A stretch of DNA of 64,000 nt. It comes from Prevotella scopos JCM 17725. GTDB taxonomy: Bacteria; Bacteroidota; Bacteroidia; Bacteroidales; Bacteroidaceae. Shown piece by piece: positions 35,159 to 43,090 of this stretch. Position 1 is the stretch's first letter; the number at the start of each line of letters is the position of its first letter. The notes below the pieces were generated by a model. That model saw only the letters and a list, made by a program, of their open reading frames with translations. It did no database searches and had not been told where the DNA came from. Location: assembly GCF_018127785.1 (NCBI RefSeq), contig NZ_CP072389.1, positions 620,001 through 684,000 on the forward strand. The letters are read 5' to 3'. The position numbers and the translations under genes are program-made.

Positions 35159-36472
35159 TCACTTTACTTCTTCCACAACGGTACGAATACCCTTTATTTT
35201 TTCACCTTTAGTCAAGGAAATTGTTTTTTTTATTTTTGTACTTACTATTGCAATATAAGTAAAACGATCCTTAATATCTATCTTCCCAATATCCGACGAG
35301 TTTAAACCACCTTTTTTACATAGGAAGCCAACGATGTCCATTTTTGAAATCTTATCTTTCTTTCCTTTACCTATATATATAGTCCCCATTCGTGGAAGAG
35401 CAGGTTTAGGTAATGATACAGGAAGCTGATACTCCTCATAATCATTGTTGACATATTCTGGTAAATGCTCATCAGGACCAAGAATAAAGAAAGTTCTACC
35501 TTCCTTATCCCAACGCGCTGTACGCCCTACTCGATGCACATAGCTATCTTCCGTTTCTGGGAAATGATAATGTATGATATTATCAACATCAGGGATATCC
35601 AATCCACGGGAAGCCAGATCTGTACTAACAAGTATCGGTGCAGATCCATTCGAGAATTTATAAAGTGCAGCTTCACGCTTTCGTTGATCCAACCCACCAT
35701 GAAACCAGCTTATTGTAAAGCCATTCTCTTTCAAGAATGCTGCTGTACGTTCTACAGCGTCACGATAATTCAAGAAAACAATACTGCTCTTATCCCCTAA
35801 AGATAGTAGCAGTTTCTTTAAGCTTTCAAGTTTATCTTTTTCATTACTTGTAACCGTATAGAGACGAATACGATCAGGAATATTCTCTTCCTCTATGCGA
35901 TAATCAAGATGAATGGTTCTACCAAGTGAAACAAATTTTGGAATAGAATCTGACTTCGTTGCAGAAAGTAGGATTCTTCTTTCTATATTCGGTAGTTTGC
36001 TTAGAATACTCATCATTTCGTCTTGGAAGCCAAATTCAAGACACTTGTCAAACTCATCAATGACAAGCCACTTTATTGTCTCGGCATTGATATTTAACTT
36101 ATCAAGATGGTCGTTTAATCTGCCAGGAGTAGCAACGACTATCTGTGGCTTAACATCTCTCAGCACACGATGTTCTTCCATTGTTGGACGACCACCATAT
36201 AATGCCATACAACGCAGACCACTTCCCAAATCCTTTAGAACATTAGCAGACTGCAATGCTAATTCACGCCCGGGCACCAAAACTACTGCTTGTAACTCAT
36301 CTGATAACGCATCTAAACGTTGAATTAATGGCAGGAGGTAAGCGTAAGTTTTGCCAGAGCCTGTCGGTGACATTACCACAACATCTTTGTTCGTATGCAA
36401 TATTGCACCTGCGGTAGCTTCCTGCATCACATTAAGCGTAATTCCGAGTTTTGTAAGAATATCGTTGTGCAT
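35159..36472 (-). CDS. DEAD-box-family RNA helicase with DEFD motif II and DbpA-like C-terminal domain
   Basis: 437 residues. Q-motif region LGITLNVMQEATAGAIL, Walker A SPTGSGKTYAYLLPL, VATPGRLNDHL, then motif II VIDEFDKCL, where DEFD replaces DEAD. Motif III is SATKS rather than SAT+a small residue, and motif VI is HRVGRTARW. The C-terminal ~75 residues (TIYIGKGKKDKISKMDIVGF, KGGLNSSDIGKIDI) match the DbpA RNA-binding domain, which targets 23S rRNA helix 92 in DbpA, so large-subunit assembly is a plausible role. The start lies 2 bases after the upstream TPR gene and an AGGAG sequence precedes it. Confidence 0.88.
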   Translation of the reverse strand: MHNDILTKLGITLNVMQEATAGAILHTNKDVVVMSPTGSGKTYAYLLPLIQRLDALSDELQAVVLVPGRELALQSANVLKDLGSGLRCMALYGGRPTMEEHRVLRDVKPQIVVATPGRLNDHLDKLNINAETIKWLVIDEFDKCLEFGFQDEMMSILSKLPNIERRILLSATKSDSIPKFVSLGRTIHLDYRIEEENIPDRIRLYTVTSNEKDKLESLKKLLLSLGDKSSIVFLNYRDAVERTAAFLKENGFTISWFHGGLDQRKREAALYKFSNGSAPILVSTDLASRGLDIPDVDNIIHYHFPETEDSYVHRVGRTARWDKEGRTFFILGPDEHLPEYVNNDYEEYQLPVSLPKPALPRMGTIYIGKGKKDKISKMDIVGFLCKKGGLNSSDIGKIDIKDRFTYIAIVSTKIKKTISLTKGEKIKGIRTVVEEVK

Positions 36473-36474
36473 AT

Positions 36475-37680
36475 TTATTTCTCCTTTCTTATCTTATCAA
36501 TTTCATCAAATTCTTTACCCATGTTCAGATTTAAATAAATTGTATATAAAGGAGCTAACCATTTACTTTTTGCATTTGGTGCAAGCTCTCTGTATCTTTC
36601 CATATAGGGTTTAGAACGTTGATATAATGTTATAATCTTTTCTTTGTTAGCACGATACTTTTGTCTATCCTTATTCAACTCTATAGCCTGATTAAAGTAA
36701 GCGAGTCCTATATTATAATATGCATCAGCATAAGATTCGTTGTCTTTTATCAATTGCTTACAGATCTCAATACATTCGTTGTATCTTCCAAGGTTGAGCA
36801 ATGCTGTACTCTTTGCAAAACGGAACAGCAGACTTGTTGAATCGGCTTTCAAAGCACGTTCTGTGATTTCCAATGCTTTTTGATGTTCTCCAATCTTTGC
36901 ATAATATTCTACGAGTCGTGGGAAGAAGAAGGAGAAGTTTGGATACTGTTCAAACCCCGCTTGCAAAGACTTTACATACATAGCCGTATCTTTCTTAACT
37001 AAATATGCTTCGGCTTCGTATTGTCTAACAAAATTCAACATTGAAGTATCACGTTCTGCTTGCTCCTTGAAACGCATAATCTTATCTGCATCTCCCAATT
37101 TATATCCACAAAACATTGCCCAATAAGCCGCATGGGGAATGAGTGCATCATGTTGCATGTAATCATAACCTTCAAAGAGAGGATACTTTGCAGACATCAA
37201 GTAATCGCTGTAATAATCAAAAGCTGTCTTGTAATCATTCTTATGAACAAAATACGACCCACCATTGAAAAGATTTGGACGAATTGAATTCAGAAAAGTA
37301 GCATGCTTTGTTCTATATTTTGCATGAACCTTTCCGTCTGCATCAGACTTTGCATCCAATGAATCAAAACTTGACATTGTTTCGTATAATTTTCTTGTTA
37401 AAGAGAAGAAAGCCGCTGTATCATATTTTTGCTTTAGGTATAATTTTTCATTACCCTGGTTATACTGTTTTGTCAACGCATCGCAAAGAAGAAGCCATAT
37501 TTTACTATTCTTCCTATTTGTAGAGTCAGCCAGTAACCCACGAAGTGTGTTTTCTGCCTTCGTGAGTTCTTTTCCAGCTTTTATCTGATCACGTACAATC
37601 TGAAGCTGCTTCTTCTGGGCAAAGCCTGTAATTGAGAAGAGCAAACAAATATATAATAAAAATAACTTTGAATACTTCAC
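36475..37680 (-). CDS. Exported TPR protein, third of a paralogous trio
   Basis: 401 residues, starting with GTG that overlaps the stop of the preceding gene (TAGTG). Signal peptide MKYSKLFLLYICLLFSITGFAQ. An N-terminal conserved domain with KSDADGKVHAKYRTKHATFL and a NGGSYFVHKNDYKTAFDYYS segment is followed by TPR helices (EHQKALEITERALKADSTSL, YADAYYNIGLAYFNQAIELN) and a conserved end that includes a YRELAPNAKSKWLAPLYTIY block. The same order is in the two upstream genes, so they are paralogues. Secreted to periplasm. Function unknown; scaffolding is inferred from TPRs. Confidence 0.82.
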   Translation of the reverse strand: MKYSKLFLLYICLLFSITGFAQKKQLQIVRDQIKAGKELTKAENTLRGLLADSTNRKNSKIWLLLCDALTKQYNQGNEKLYLKQKYDTAAFFSLTRKLYETMSSFDSLDAKSDADGKVHAKYRTKHATFLNSIRPNLFNGGSYFVHKNDYKTAFDYYSDYLMSAKYPLFEGYDYMQHDALIPHAAYWAMFCGYKLGDADKIMRFKEQAERDTSMLNFVRQYEAEAYLVKKDTAMYVKSLQAGFEQYPNFSFFFPRLVEYYAKIGEHQKALEITERALKADSTSLLFRFAKSTALLNLGRYNECIEICKQLIKDNESYADAYYNIGLAYFNQAIELNKDRQKYRANKEKIITLYQRSKPYMERYRELAPNAKSKWLAPLYTIYLNLNMGKEFDEIDKIRKEK

Positions 37681-38789
37681 TATTTAAAATTTGTTAGAAG
37701 AGGTTCAAGCTCTTCAGCTTTAATTTTATCATTCAATATCGTATAATCCAAATGTAACGGCCCAACCCAGTCAACTCTATTCCTTCGTGGATCTTTTGCC
37801 CTCACACGTTCAAGATAGATGCGTGCTTCAGAAAAATATTTCATATATTCATTATCAGACACGTTCTCTTTCTTTTTTCTTCGTTCAATAACATCCTCAC
37901 GTGTTGCTAATCCTATCGTATTCAAACAAACACCAATGTTATAAGCAACAGGAATACTACTTGGATCAATCTCATCTGCATGTTTATAAGCGTCAATGGC
38001 TTCTTCCCAACGCTCTGCATGCATGGCAATTTCACCTTTTAGAATCCAAGGGATTACTGAGTTTGTATTCTCTTCAAGCATTCTATCAATAAAATCTTCG
38101 ATATTAAATTTAGGTGTAGGATGCTGGTAAAACTTCATTATCCATGAGAAATACTTATCATTTGTTGGGTCGGTACGATAAAGACGCTGTATAACAGATA
38201 GGTAACGTAGCGAATCTTCTTCTGTCACCATTTTGCTTTGCATACATTGTGCCTTAATTTCTGCAGCACCTTGTGCTGTCTCATCATATTGCATAGCAAT
38301 ATCGGCATATTCATCAGCTTTCTGTAAATCATGCGCTTTAAGGTAATAATAAGCAATGTAGTAGGCAGCAACACCCGACTCATCAATATTATCTTTTACC
38401 AATGGAGACTTACGCGTTTCCAGATATAATTTTAAAGCATCAAGTCCTTCATTTCTCGTATAACTTCCTTTGCTGAAATACTTACCTGCATCAATTAGCA
38501 TTGGATGCAAAATTGCCAAACGATTTTTATTCTCCTCCGCAAACCTAGGATTAACTTTTCCCTTTCGATTAGGCATTCTGTCAAATTCGTCACTTTTCAA
38601 TGAATATTCCACACCATCAACAACGGCTTTGAAGATAGCTACAGAATCCCTATTCGAATGTTTTTCCACACGGGAGAAAGCATCTTTGGCAAGACGATTA
38701 AAAGACTCAGCCTGTTGATATGCTTCTTGTGCTTCAGAAATATTCCAACTTAAAAGAATAGAAATAATCAGTATTAGTACTCTTTTCAT
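37680..38789 (-). CDS. Exported TPR protein, second of a paralogous trio
   Basis: 369 residues. Signal peptide MKRVLILIISILLSWNISEAQ. It carries MPNRKGKVNPRFAEENKNRL, a segment nearly superimposable on the first paralogue (MPNAKGKVKPKY), then DALKLYLETRKSPLV, AAYYIAYYYLKAHDLQKADE, TPR-type helices (WEEAIDAYKHADEIDPSSIP), and a conserved end RAKDPRRNRVDWVGPLHLDY. A hairpin terminator (38816-38855) separates it from the first paralogue, so it may be expressed less. Its stop codon overlaps the next start by one base. Confidence 0.82.
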   Translation of the reverse strand: MKRVLILIISILLSWNISEAQEAYQQAESFNRLAKDAFSRVEKHSNRDSVAIFKAVVDGVEYSLKSDEFDRMPNRKGKVNPRFAEENKNRLAILHPMLIDAGKYFSKGSYTRNEGLDALKLYLETRKSPLVKDNIDESGVAAYYIAYYYLKAHDLQKADEYADIAMQYDETAQGAAEIKAQCMQSKMVTEEDSLRYLSVIQRLYRTDPTNDKYFSWIMKFYQHPTPKFNIEDFIDRMLEENTNSVIPWILKGEIAMHAERWEEAIDAYKHADEIDPSSIPVAYNIGVCLNTIGLATREDVIERRKKKENVSDNEYMKYFSEARIYLERVRAKDPRRNRVDWVGPLHLDYTILNDKIKAEELEPLLTNFK

Positions 38790-38815
38790 TAACTACAATT
38801 TAGTAAAACAAAATC

Positions 38816-38855
38816 CCCTCTTATATGACCTAAGAAAAGTGATCATATAAGAGGG
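38816..38855 (-). terminator. Perfect hairpin between first and second TPR paralogues
   Basis: CCCTCTTATATGA (38816-38828) and TCATATAAGAGGG (38843-38855) are a perfect 13-bp inverted repeat. On the minus strand it is followed by GATTTTGTTTTAC, an intrinsic-terminator arrangement, 18 bases after the stop of the first TPR gene. Confidence 0.75.
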
Positions 38856-38873
38856 TGATGTAAAAACTAATAA

Positions 38874-40133
38874 TTATTGAACGCCAGCGATAGCTGCAAC
38901 CTCCAATGTCTCTGGAGCCTGTGGGCCCTTTACAAAATAGTAACAACCATAAAGTGGGTAAGCCCAAGAGCTCTTTTGCTCTTTGAGCGTATCAAGCTTT
39001 CTAGCAGCTTCAAGATAGGTAATTGCCTTATTATATACCTCATTAAACTGCGCACGTGCAGCAGGTGATAATACACCCTTAACTGCAGCTACACGATCCT
39101 GTGCCTTATAGAACCAGCACTGACCGATTGATGCGTTGATAGCAATCTTTGCGTTGTCATCCTTAGCAAGTGCCAAAGCTCTTGAAAGGTAATCAGCAGC
39201 CTTGTCATATTCCTTTTTCTGACTTGCAAACTGACCAAGCATTACCAACGCACCATAGCTGTTAGGGTTCTTTGCAAGGGCAGCGTTTACAATTTCCTCT
39301 GCCTTGTTCTGCATACCAAGTGAGCTATAGATAGATGTCAAAGTTGTCAATACGGCATCATTATCAGGATCTTGGGCATAGATACCAGCGAGCTTGTCTG
39401 CATAAGCTACAGAGTCTTGGCGACTATTAAGCTGTGCACCCATAATAGCCAACTGCAACTGCTTTGCATCCTTACCACGGTCCTTACTCTTTACAGCGTA
39501 TTCAGCATATTTCTCAGCCTTTTTGTAGTCCTTATTCTGATAAGCATAATAAGTTGCGAAGTAAGCAATCTCATTCAAGTTTTCATCCTTAGACTTATCA
39601 AACTTTGAGAACATTGGCTCATCAGCAGAGTCTACGTAACGAGCAAGATACTTATAAGCATTTGCATCATCCTTAGCACCCTGATAGAAGATACCACCAT
39701 TGATAAGCTGACCACGGAGTGGATAGAGCTCATCAGCAATACCTGTATACTTAGGCTTAACCTTACCCTTTGCGTTAGGCATATTGTCATACTTAACAAT
39801 CTCCTCAGCAGCATCGAAAGCCTGACCTACAGCCTCGTAGAGACCTTTCTCATCAACAGCCTTGTTACCTTCCTTACCCATCTGCTGGTTAGTCTGGTTT
39901 TCAAGCTGAACACCCTGCTCTGCACTTACCTTCTTCATTGCAAGTTGATAGAGCTTGTCATAAGCCTTTGCCTTCTCAGCATTGTCTGTAAGCTGTCCAA
40001 TGTTAGCCTTTATGAGCTCTGCAGCCTCTGCATAGCTCTGTGCTTTAAGGATAGCCTTTAGTGGCTCGCTGTCACCAGCGAATGCAGCAGATGTACTGAG
40101 TAACATCAATGCTGCGAACATTAACTTCTTCAT
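38874..40133 (-). CDS. Exported TPR protein, first of a paralogous trio
   Basis: 419 residues. Signal peptide MKKLMFAALMLLSTSAAFAG. N-terminal helical segment, MPNAKGKVKPKYTGIADELY, GQLINGGIFYQGAKDDANAY, a FATYYAYQNKDYKKAEKYAE repeat, TPRs (YDKAADYLSRALALAKDDNA), and a closing KLDTLKEQKSSWAYPLYGCY block shared with the other two. Third codon positions look richer in common codons than in the two downstream paralogues (for example AAGGTTAAGCC), which together with the terminator suggests it is the highly expressed member. It lies downstream of gyrA, 180 bases away. Function unknown. Confidence 0.85.
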   Translation of the reverse strand: MKKLMFAALMLLSTSAAFAGDSEPLKAILKAQSYAEAAELIKANIGQLTDNAEKAKAYDKLYQLAMKKVSAEQGVQLENQTNQQMGKEGNKAVDEKGLYEAVGQAFDAAEEIVKYDNMPNAKGKVKPKYTGIADELYPLRGQLINGGIFYQGAKDDANAYKYLARYVDSADEPMFSKFDKSKDENLNEIAYFATYYAYQNKDYKKAEKYAEYAVKSKDRGKDAKQLQLAIMGAQLNSRQDSVAYADKLAGIYAQDPDNDAVLTTLTSIYSSLGMQNKAEEIVNAALAKNPNSYGALVMLGQFASQKKEYDKAADYLSRALALAKDDNAKIAINASIGQCWFYKAQDRVAAVKGVLSPAARAQFNEVYNKAITYLEAARKLDTLKEQKSSWAYPLYGCYYFVKGPQAPETLEVAAIAGVQ

Positions 40134-40169
40134 ATTAGTGATCTTTATTAAAAGGTTTATAATTCTATG

Positions 40170-40212
40170 TTAATTCAGAATTCATAATTCAGAATTCATA
40201 ATTCATAATTAT
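40170..40212. repeat. AT-rich short tandem repeat (AATTCATAATTCAG units)
   Basis: Units of about 14 bases, AATTCAGAATTCAT and variants, repeated roughly three times upstream of the first TPR gene. Similar degenerate AATTC/TAATT sequence occurs upstream of the HU gene near 63880-63940. Confidence 0.5.
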
Positions 40213-40239
40213 GATTACCGCTGATTCTAAGAACTTTGA

Positions 40240-40302
40240 TACAAGTAACTTGTCAACTTGTCAACCCGTTAACCCGCCAACTTGTCAACTAATCAACTTG
40301 TA
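40240..40302 (-). repeat. Short degenerate tandem repeat (AAGTTGAC units) after gyrA
   Basis: On the minus strand, beginning 11 bases after the gyrA stop: TACAAGTTGATTAGTTGAC, AAGTTGGCGGGTTAACGGG, TTGACAAGTTGACAAGTTAC. It is the same motif, in the same orientation relative to the gene, as the repeat following mutS2 (16001-16055). Confidence 0.65.
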
Positions 40303-40313
40303 CCCCCGATATC

Positions 40314-42893
40314 TTACTCGAAATCAACTGGTGTTACCTCAGTGTTATCTGCTGATGATGCCTCTCTCTCGATATTCTCAGCGTTGTTTGGAAGTTCTTC
40401 GTTGTTTTCTTCCTCAACCTCTGACTCCATCTCAGAACTCATCACCTTACATACTGATGCGATGACATCGTTCTTCTTTGCGAGGTTAATAAGGCGTACA
40501 CCTTGCGTTGCACGACCCATAACACGGCACTCAGCAACTGACATGCGAATAACAATACCGCTCTTGTTGATAATCATCAAGTCATTATCATCAGTAACGT
40601 TCTTGATAGCAACAAGTTTACCAGTCTTATCCGTAATATTCAGTGTCTTAACACCCTTACCGCCACGATTAGTCAATCGGTAGTCTTCAACTTGTGAGCG
40701 CTTTCCATAACCCTCTTCAGATACAACCATAACAGTCTCGTTAACTGGATCATTAACAACAATCATACCAATAACCTCGTCCTGTCCGTCATCGTCCAGA
40801 CGCATACCACGTACACCAGTAGAAACACGACCCATTGTACGGATATTTTCCTCATCGAAGCGGCAAGCACGACCATTGCGGTCAGCAATGATAAGTTCGT
40901 TATGACCATTTGTCAAACGAACATCTACCACCTCGTCGCCTTCGTTGATATTGATAGCAATCACACCATTGGTACGAGGGCGTGAGTAAGCACGGAGTGA
41001 AGTCTTCTTAACGATACCCTGCTTTGTAGCAAATACTACATAGTGAGAATCGAGGAAGGCGTCATCATCCAAGCCCTGAATACGCAAGAATGCGTTAACA
41101 GAATCTCCTGGCTCAAGTGAGAGCATATTCTGAATAGCACGGCCCTTTGAGTTCTTATCACCCTCAGGGATGTCATAACACTTCATCCAGTAGCAGCGTC
41201 CCTTACGAGTAAAGAACAGCATTGTCTGGTGCATTGTTGCTGGATAGATATATTCGGTGAAGTCTTTCTCACGAGTACGAGCACCCTTAGAACCTACACC
41301 ACCACGCGCCTGCTCCTTAAAGTCTGCAAGCGGTGTGCGCTTGATATAACCAAGGTGGCTGATAGTAATAACAACAGGGTCATTAGGATAGAAATCCTCA
41401 GCATTAAACTCATGCTCATCAGGGATAATCTCTGTACGACGAACATCGCCATACTTCTCCTTAACCTCCTGCAACTCTTCCTTCATTACCTCCTTGCAAC
41501 GCTCAGGATTATTAAGAATCTCCTGCAAGTCCTTGATGGTTTGCATCAATTCCTCAAACTCCTGATGCAACTGATCAAGACGAAGACCAGTCAGCTGTGA
41601 CAAACGCATGTCAACGATAGCCTTTGACTGAAGCTCATCGAAGTCAAAACGCTTCTCAAGGTTCTTCTGAGCCTCAGAAGGTGTCTTGCTGGCACGAATA
41701 ATACGTACAACCTCGTCAATATTGTCACAAGCCTTAATCAATGCCTCCAAGATATGTGCACGTTCTTGTGCCTTCTTAAGGTCAAACTGAGCACGACGGA
41801 TGGTTACGTCATGACGATGCTCAACGAAGTACTTAATGCACTCACGAAGGCTCAACAGACGTGGACGACCCGCTACCAATGCGATACAGTTTACAGAGAA
41901 AGAACTCTGCAAAGCTGTCATCTTGAAGAGCTTATTCAGAATAACGTTTGCATTCGCATCACGCTTCACGTCAACAACGATACGCATACCCTGACGGCCC
42001 GTCTCGTCGTTAACATTAGAAATTCCTTCAAGTTTGCCTTCCTTCACGAGGTCAGCAATATATTCAATAAGTTGCTGCTTATTAACTCCATAAGGAATCT
42101 CTGTCACAACAATCTTATCATGGCTCTCATCACTCTCAATCTCTGCCTTGGCACGCATAACCACACGACCACGACCAGTCTCATAGGCATCTTTAACACC
42201 TTGAAGACCATAAATATAAGCACCCGTTGGGAAGTCTGGAGCAGGAATAAACTCCATCAAACCATCAGTAGATATCTCTGGATTATCAATATAAGCACAA
42301 CATCCATCGATAACTTCGCCAAGATTATGCGTAGGAATATTTGTTGCCATACCCACAGCGATACCATTACCACCATTAACAAGCAGGTTAGGAATCTTTG
42401 TAGGCATCACAGCTGGTTCGCGCAACGTATCGTCGAAGTTGTTGACCATGTCAACCGTATCCTTCTCGATATCGTCCATAACGTGCTCACCCATCTTTGA
42501 GAGGCGGCACTCAGTATAACGCATCGCAGCAGCAGAGTCACCATCGACAGAACCAAAGTTACCCTGTCCATCAACCAACTTGTAACGCATATTCCAATCC
42601 TGCCCCATACGCACAAGCGCACCGTAAACAGAAGAGTCACCATGTGGGTGATACTTACCAAGTACCTCACCGACAACGCGGGCGCACTTCTTGTAAGGCT
42701 GGTTGCTAAAGTTACCGATACCGCGCATACCGAAGAGGATACGGCGGTGAACAGGCTTAAAACCGTCACGAACATCAGGGAGGGCACGTGCCACAATCAC
42801 CGACATTGAGTAGTCGATGTAGGAGCTTTTCATCTCCTCCTCGATGTTGATCTTCATAATTCTGTCCTGATCAATTGTTTGATTTTCGTCCAT
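40314..42893 (-). CDS. gyrA: DNA gyrase subunit A
   Basis: 859 residues from ATG 42893 (MDENQTIDQDRIMKINIEEE); an ATG or other start 11 codons upstream gives a poorer N-terminus. The active-site tyrosine is in AAMRYTECRLS, with the QRDR KYHPHGDSSVYGALVRMGQD. The C-terminal pinwheel has the GyrA-box-like TNRGGKGVKTL, which favours GyrA over ParC. It introduces negative supercoils with GyrB (not in this window). The position equivalent to E. coli Asp87 is Gly, while the Ser83 equivalent is retained. An acidic tail ends the protein. Confidence 0.95.
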   Translation of the reverse strand: MDENQTIDQDRIMKINIEEEMKSSYIDYSMSVIVARALPDVRDGFKPVHRRILFGMRGIGNFSNQPYKKCARVVGEVLGKYHPHGDSSVYGALVRMGQDWNMRYKLVDGQGNFGSVDGDSAAAMRYTECRLSKMGEHVMDDIEKDTVDMVNNFDDTLREPAVMPTKIPNLLVNGGNGIAVGMATNIPTHNLGEVIDGCCAYIDNPEISTDGLMEFIPAPDFPTGAYIYGLQGVKDAYETGRGRVVMRAKAEIESDESHDKIVVTEIPYGVNKQQLIEYIADLVKEGKLEGISNVNDETGRQGMRIVVDVKRDANANVILNKLFKMTALQSSFSVNCIALVAGRPRLLSLRECIKYFVEHRHDVTIRRAQFDLKKAQERAHILEALIKACDNIDEVVRIIRASKTPSEAQKNLEKRFDFDELQSKAIVDMRLSQLTGLRLDQLHQEFEELMQTIKDLQEILNNPERCKEVMKEELQEVKEKYGDVRRTEIIPDEHEFNAEDFYPNDPVVITISHLGYIKRTPLADFKEQARGGVGSKGARTREKDFTEYIYPATMHQTMLFFTRKGRCYWMKCYDIPEGDKNSKGRAIQNMLSLEPGDSVNAFLRIQGLDDDAFLDSHYVVFATKQGIVKKTSLRAYSRPRTNGVIAININEGDEVVDVRLTNGHNELIIADRNGRACRFDEENIRTMGRVSTGVRGMRLDDDGQDEVIGMIVVNDPVNETVMVVSEEGYGKRSQVEDYRLTNRGGKGVKTLNITDKTGKLVAIKNVTDDNDLMIINKSGIVIRMSVAECRVMGRATQGVRLINLAKKNDVIASVCKVMSSEMESEVEEENNEELPNNAENIEREASSADNTEVTPVDFE

Positions 42894-43012
42894 TATATAT
42901 TTTTTTCTGTTATAAATTTCTATCACTTTAACGAGCTCATCCCCATAAGACTAAAATTGCCCACAATAGCCTTTATTTCCTTTCTGAGCCGTTTTCGTAC
43001 TTTTTCAAGGTG

Positions 43013-43020
43013 TAAAGATA
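43013..43020 (-). promoter_or_regulatory. Candidate -7 box (TATCTTTA) for gyrA
   Basis: Seven of eight matches to TAnnTTTG on the minus strand, about 120 bases upstream of the gyrA ATG. Confidence 0.35.
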
Positions 43021-43090
43021 CGAATGTTTTTTGATACCACAAAGAGCTTATAACGAAAAAATGTTATCAAGACCTATTATTTTGAAGCGT

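Noticed and set aside
41754..42500. Long open frame (248 codons) on the plus strand inside gyrA, and a 129-codon frame antisense at 42407-42796
   Set aside because: Fully overlaps a well-supported gyrA; the translation is low-complexity, rich in Thr/Asn/His, and shows no domain. It is a shadow of the coding strand.
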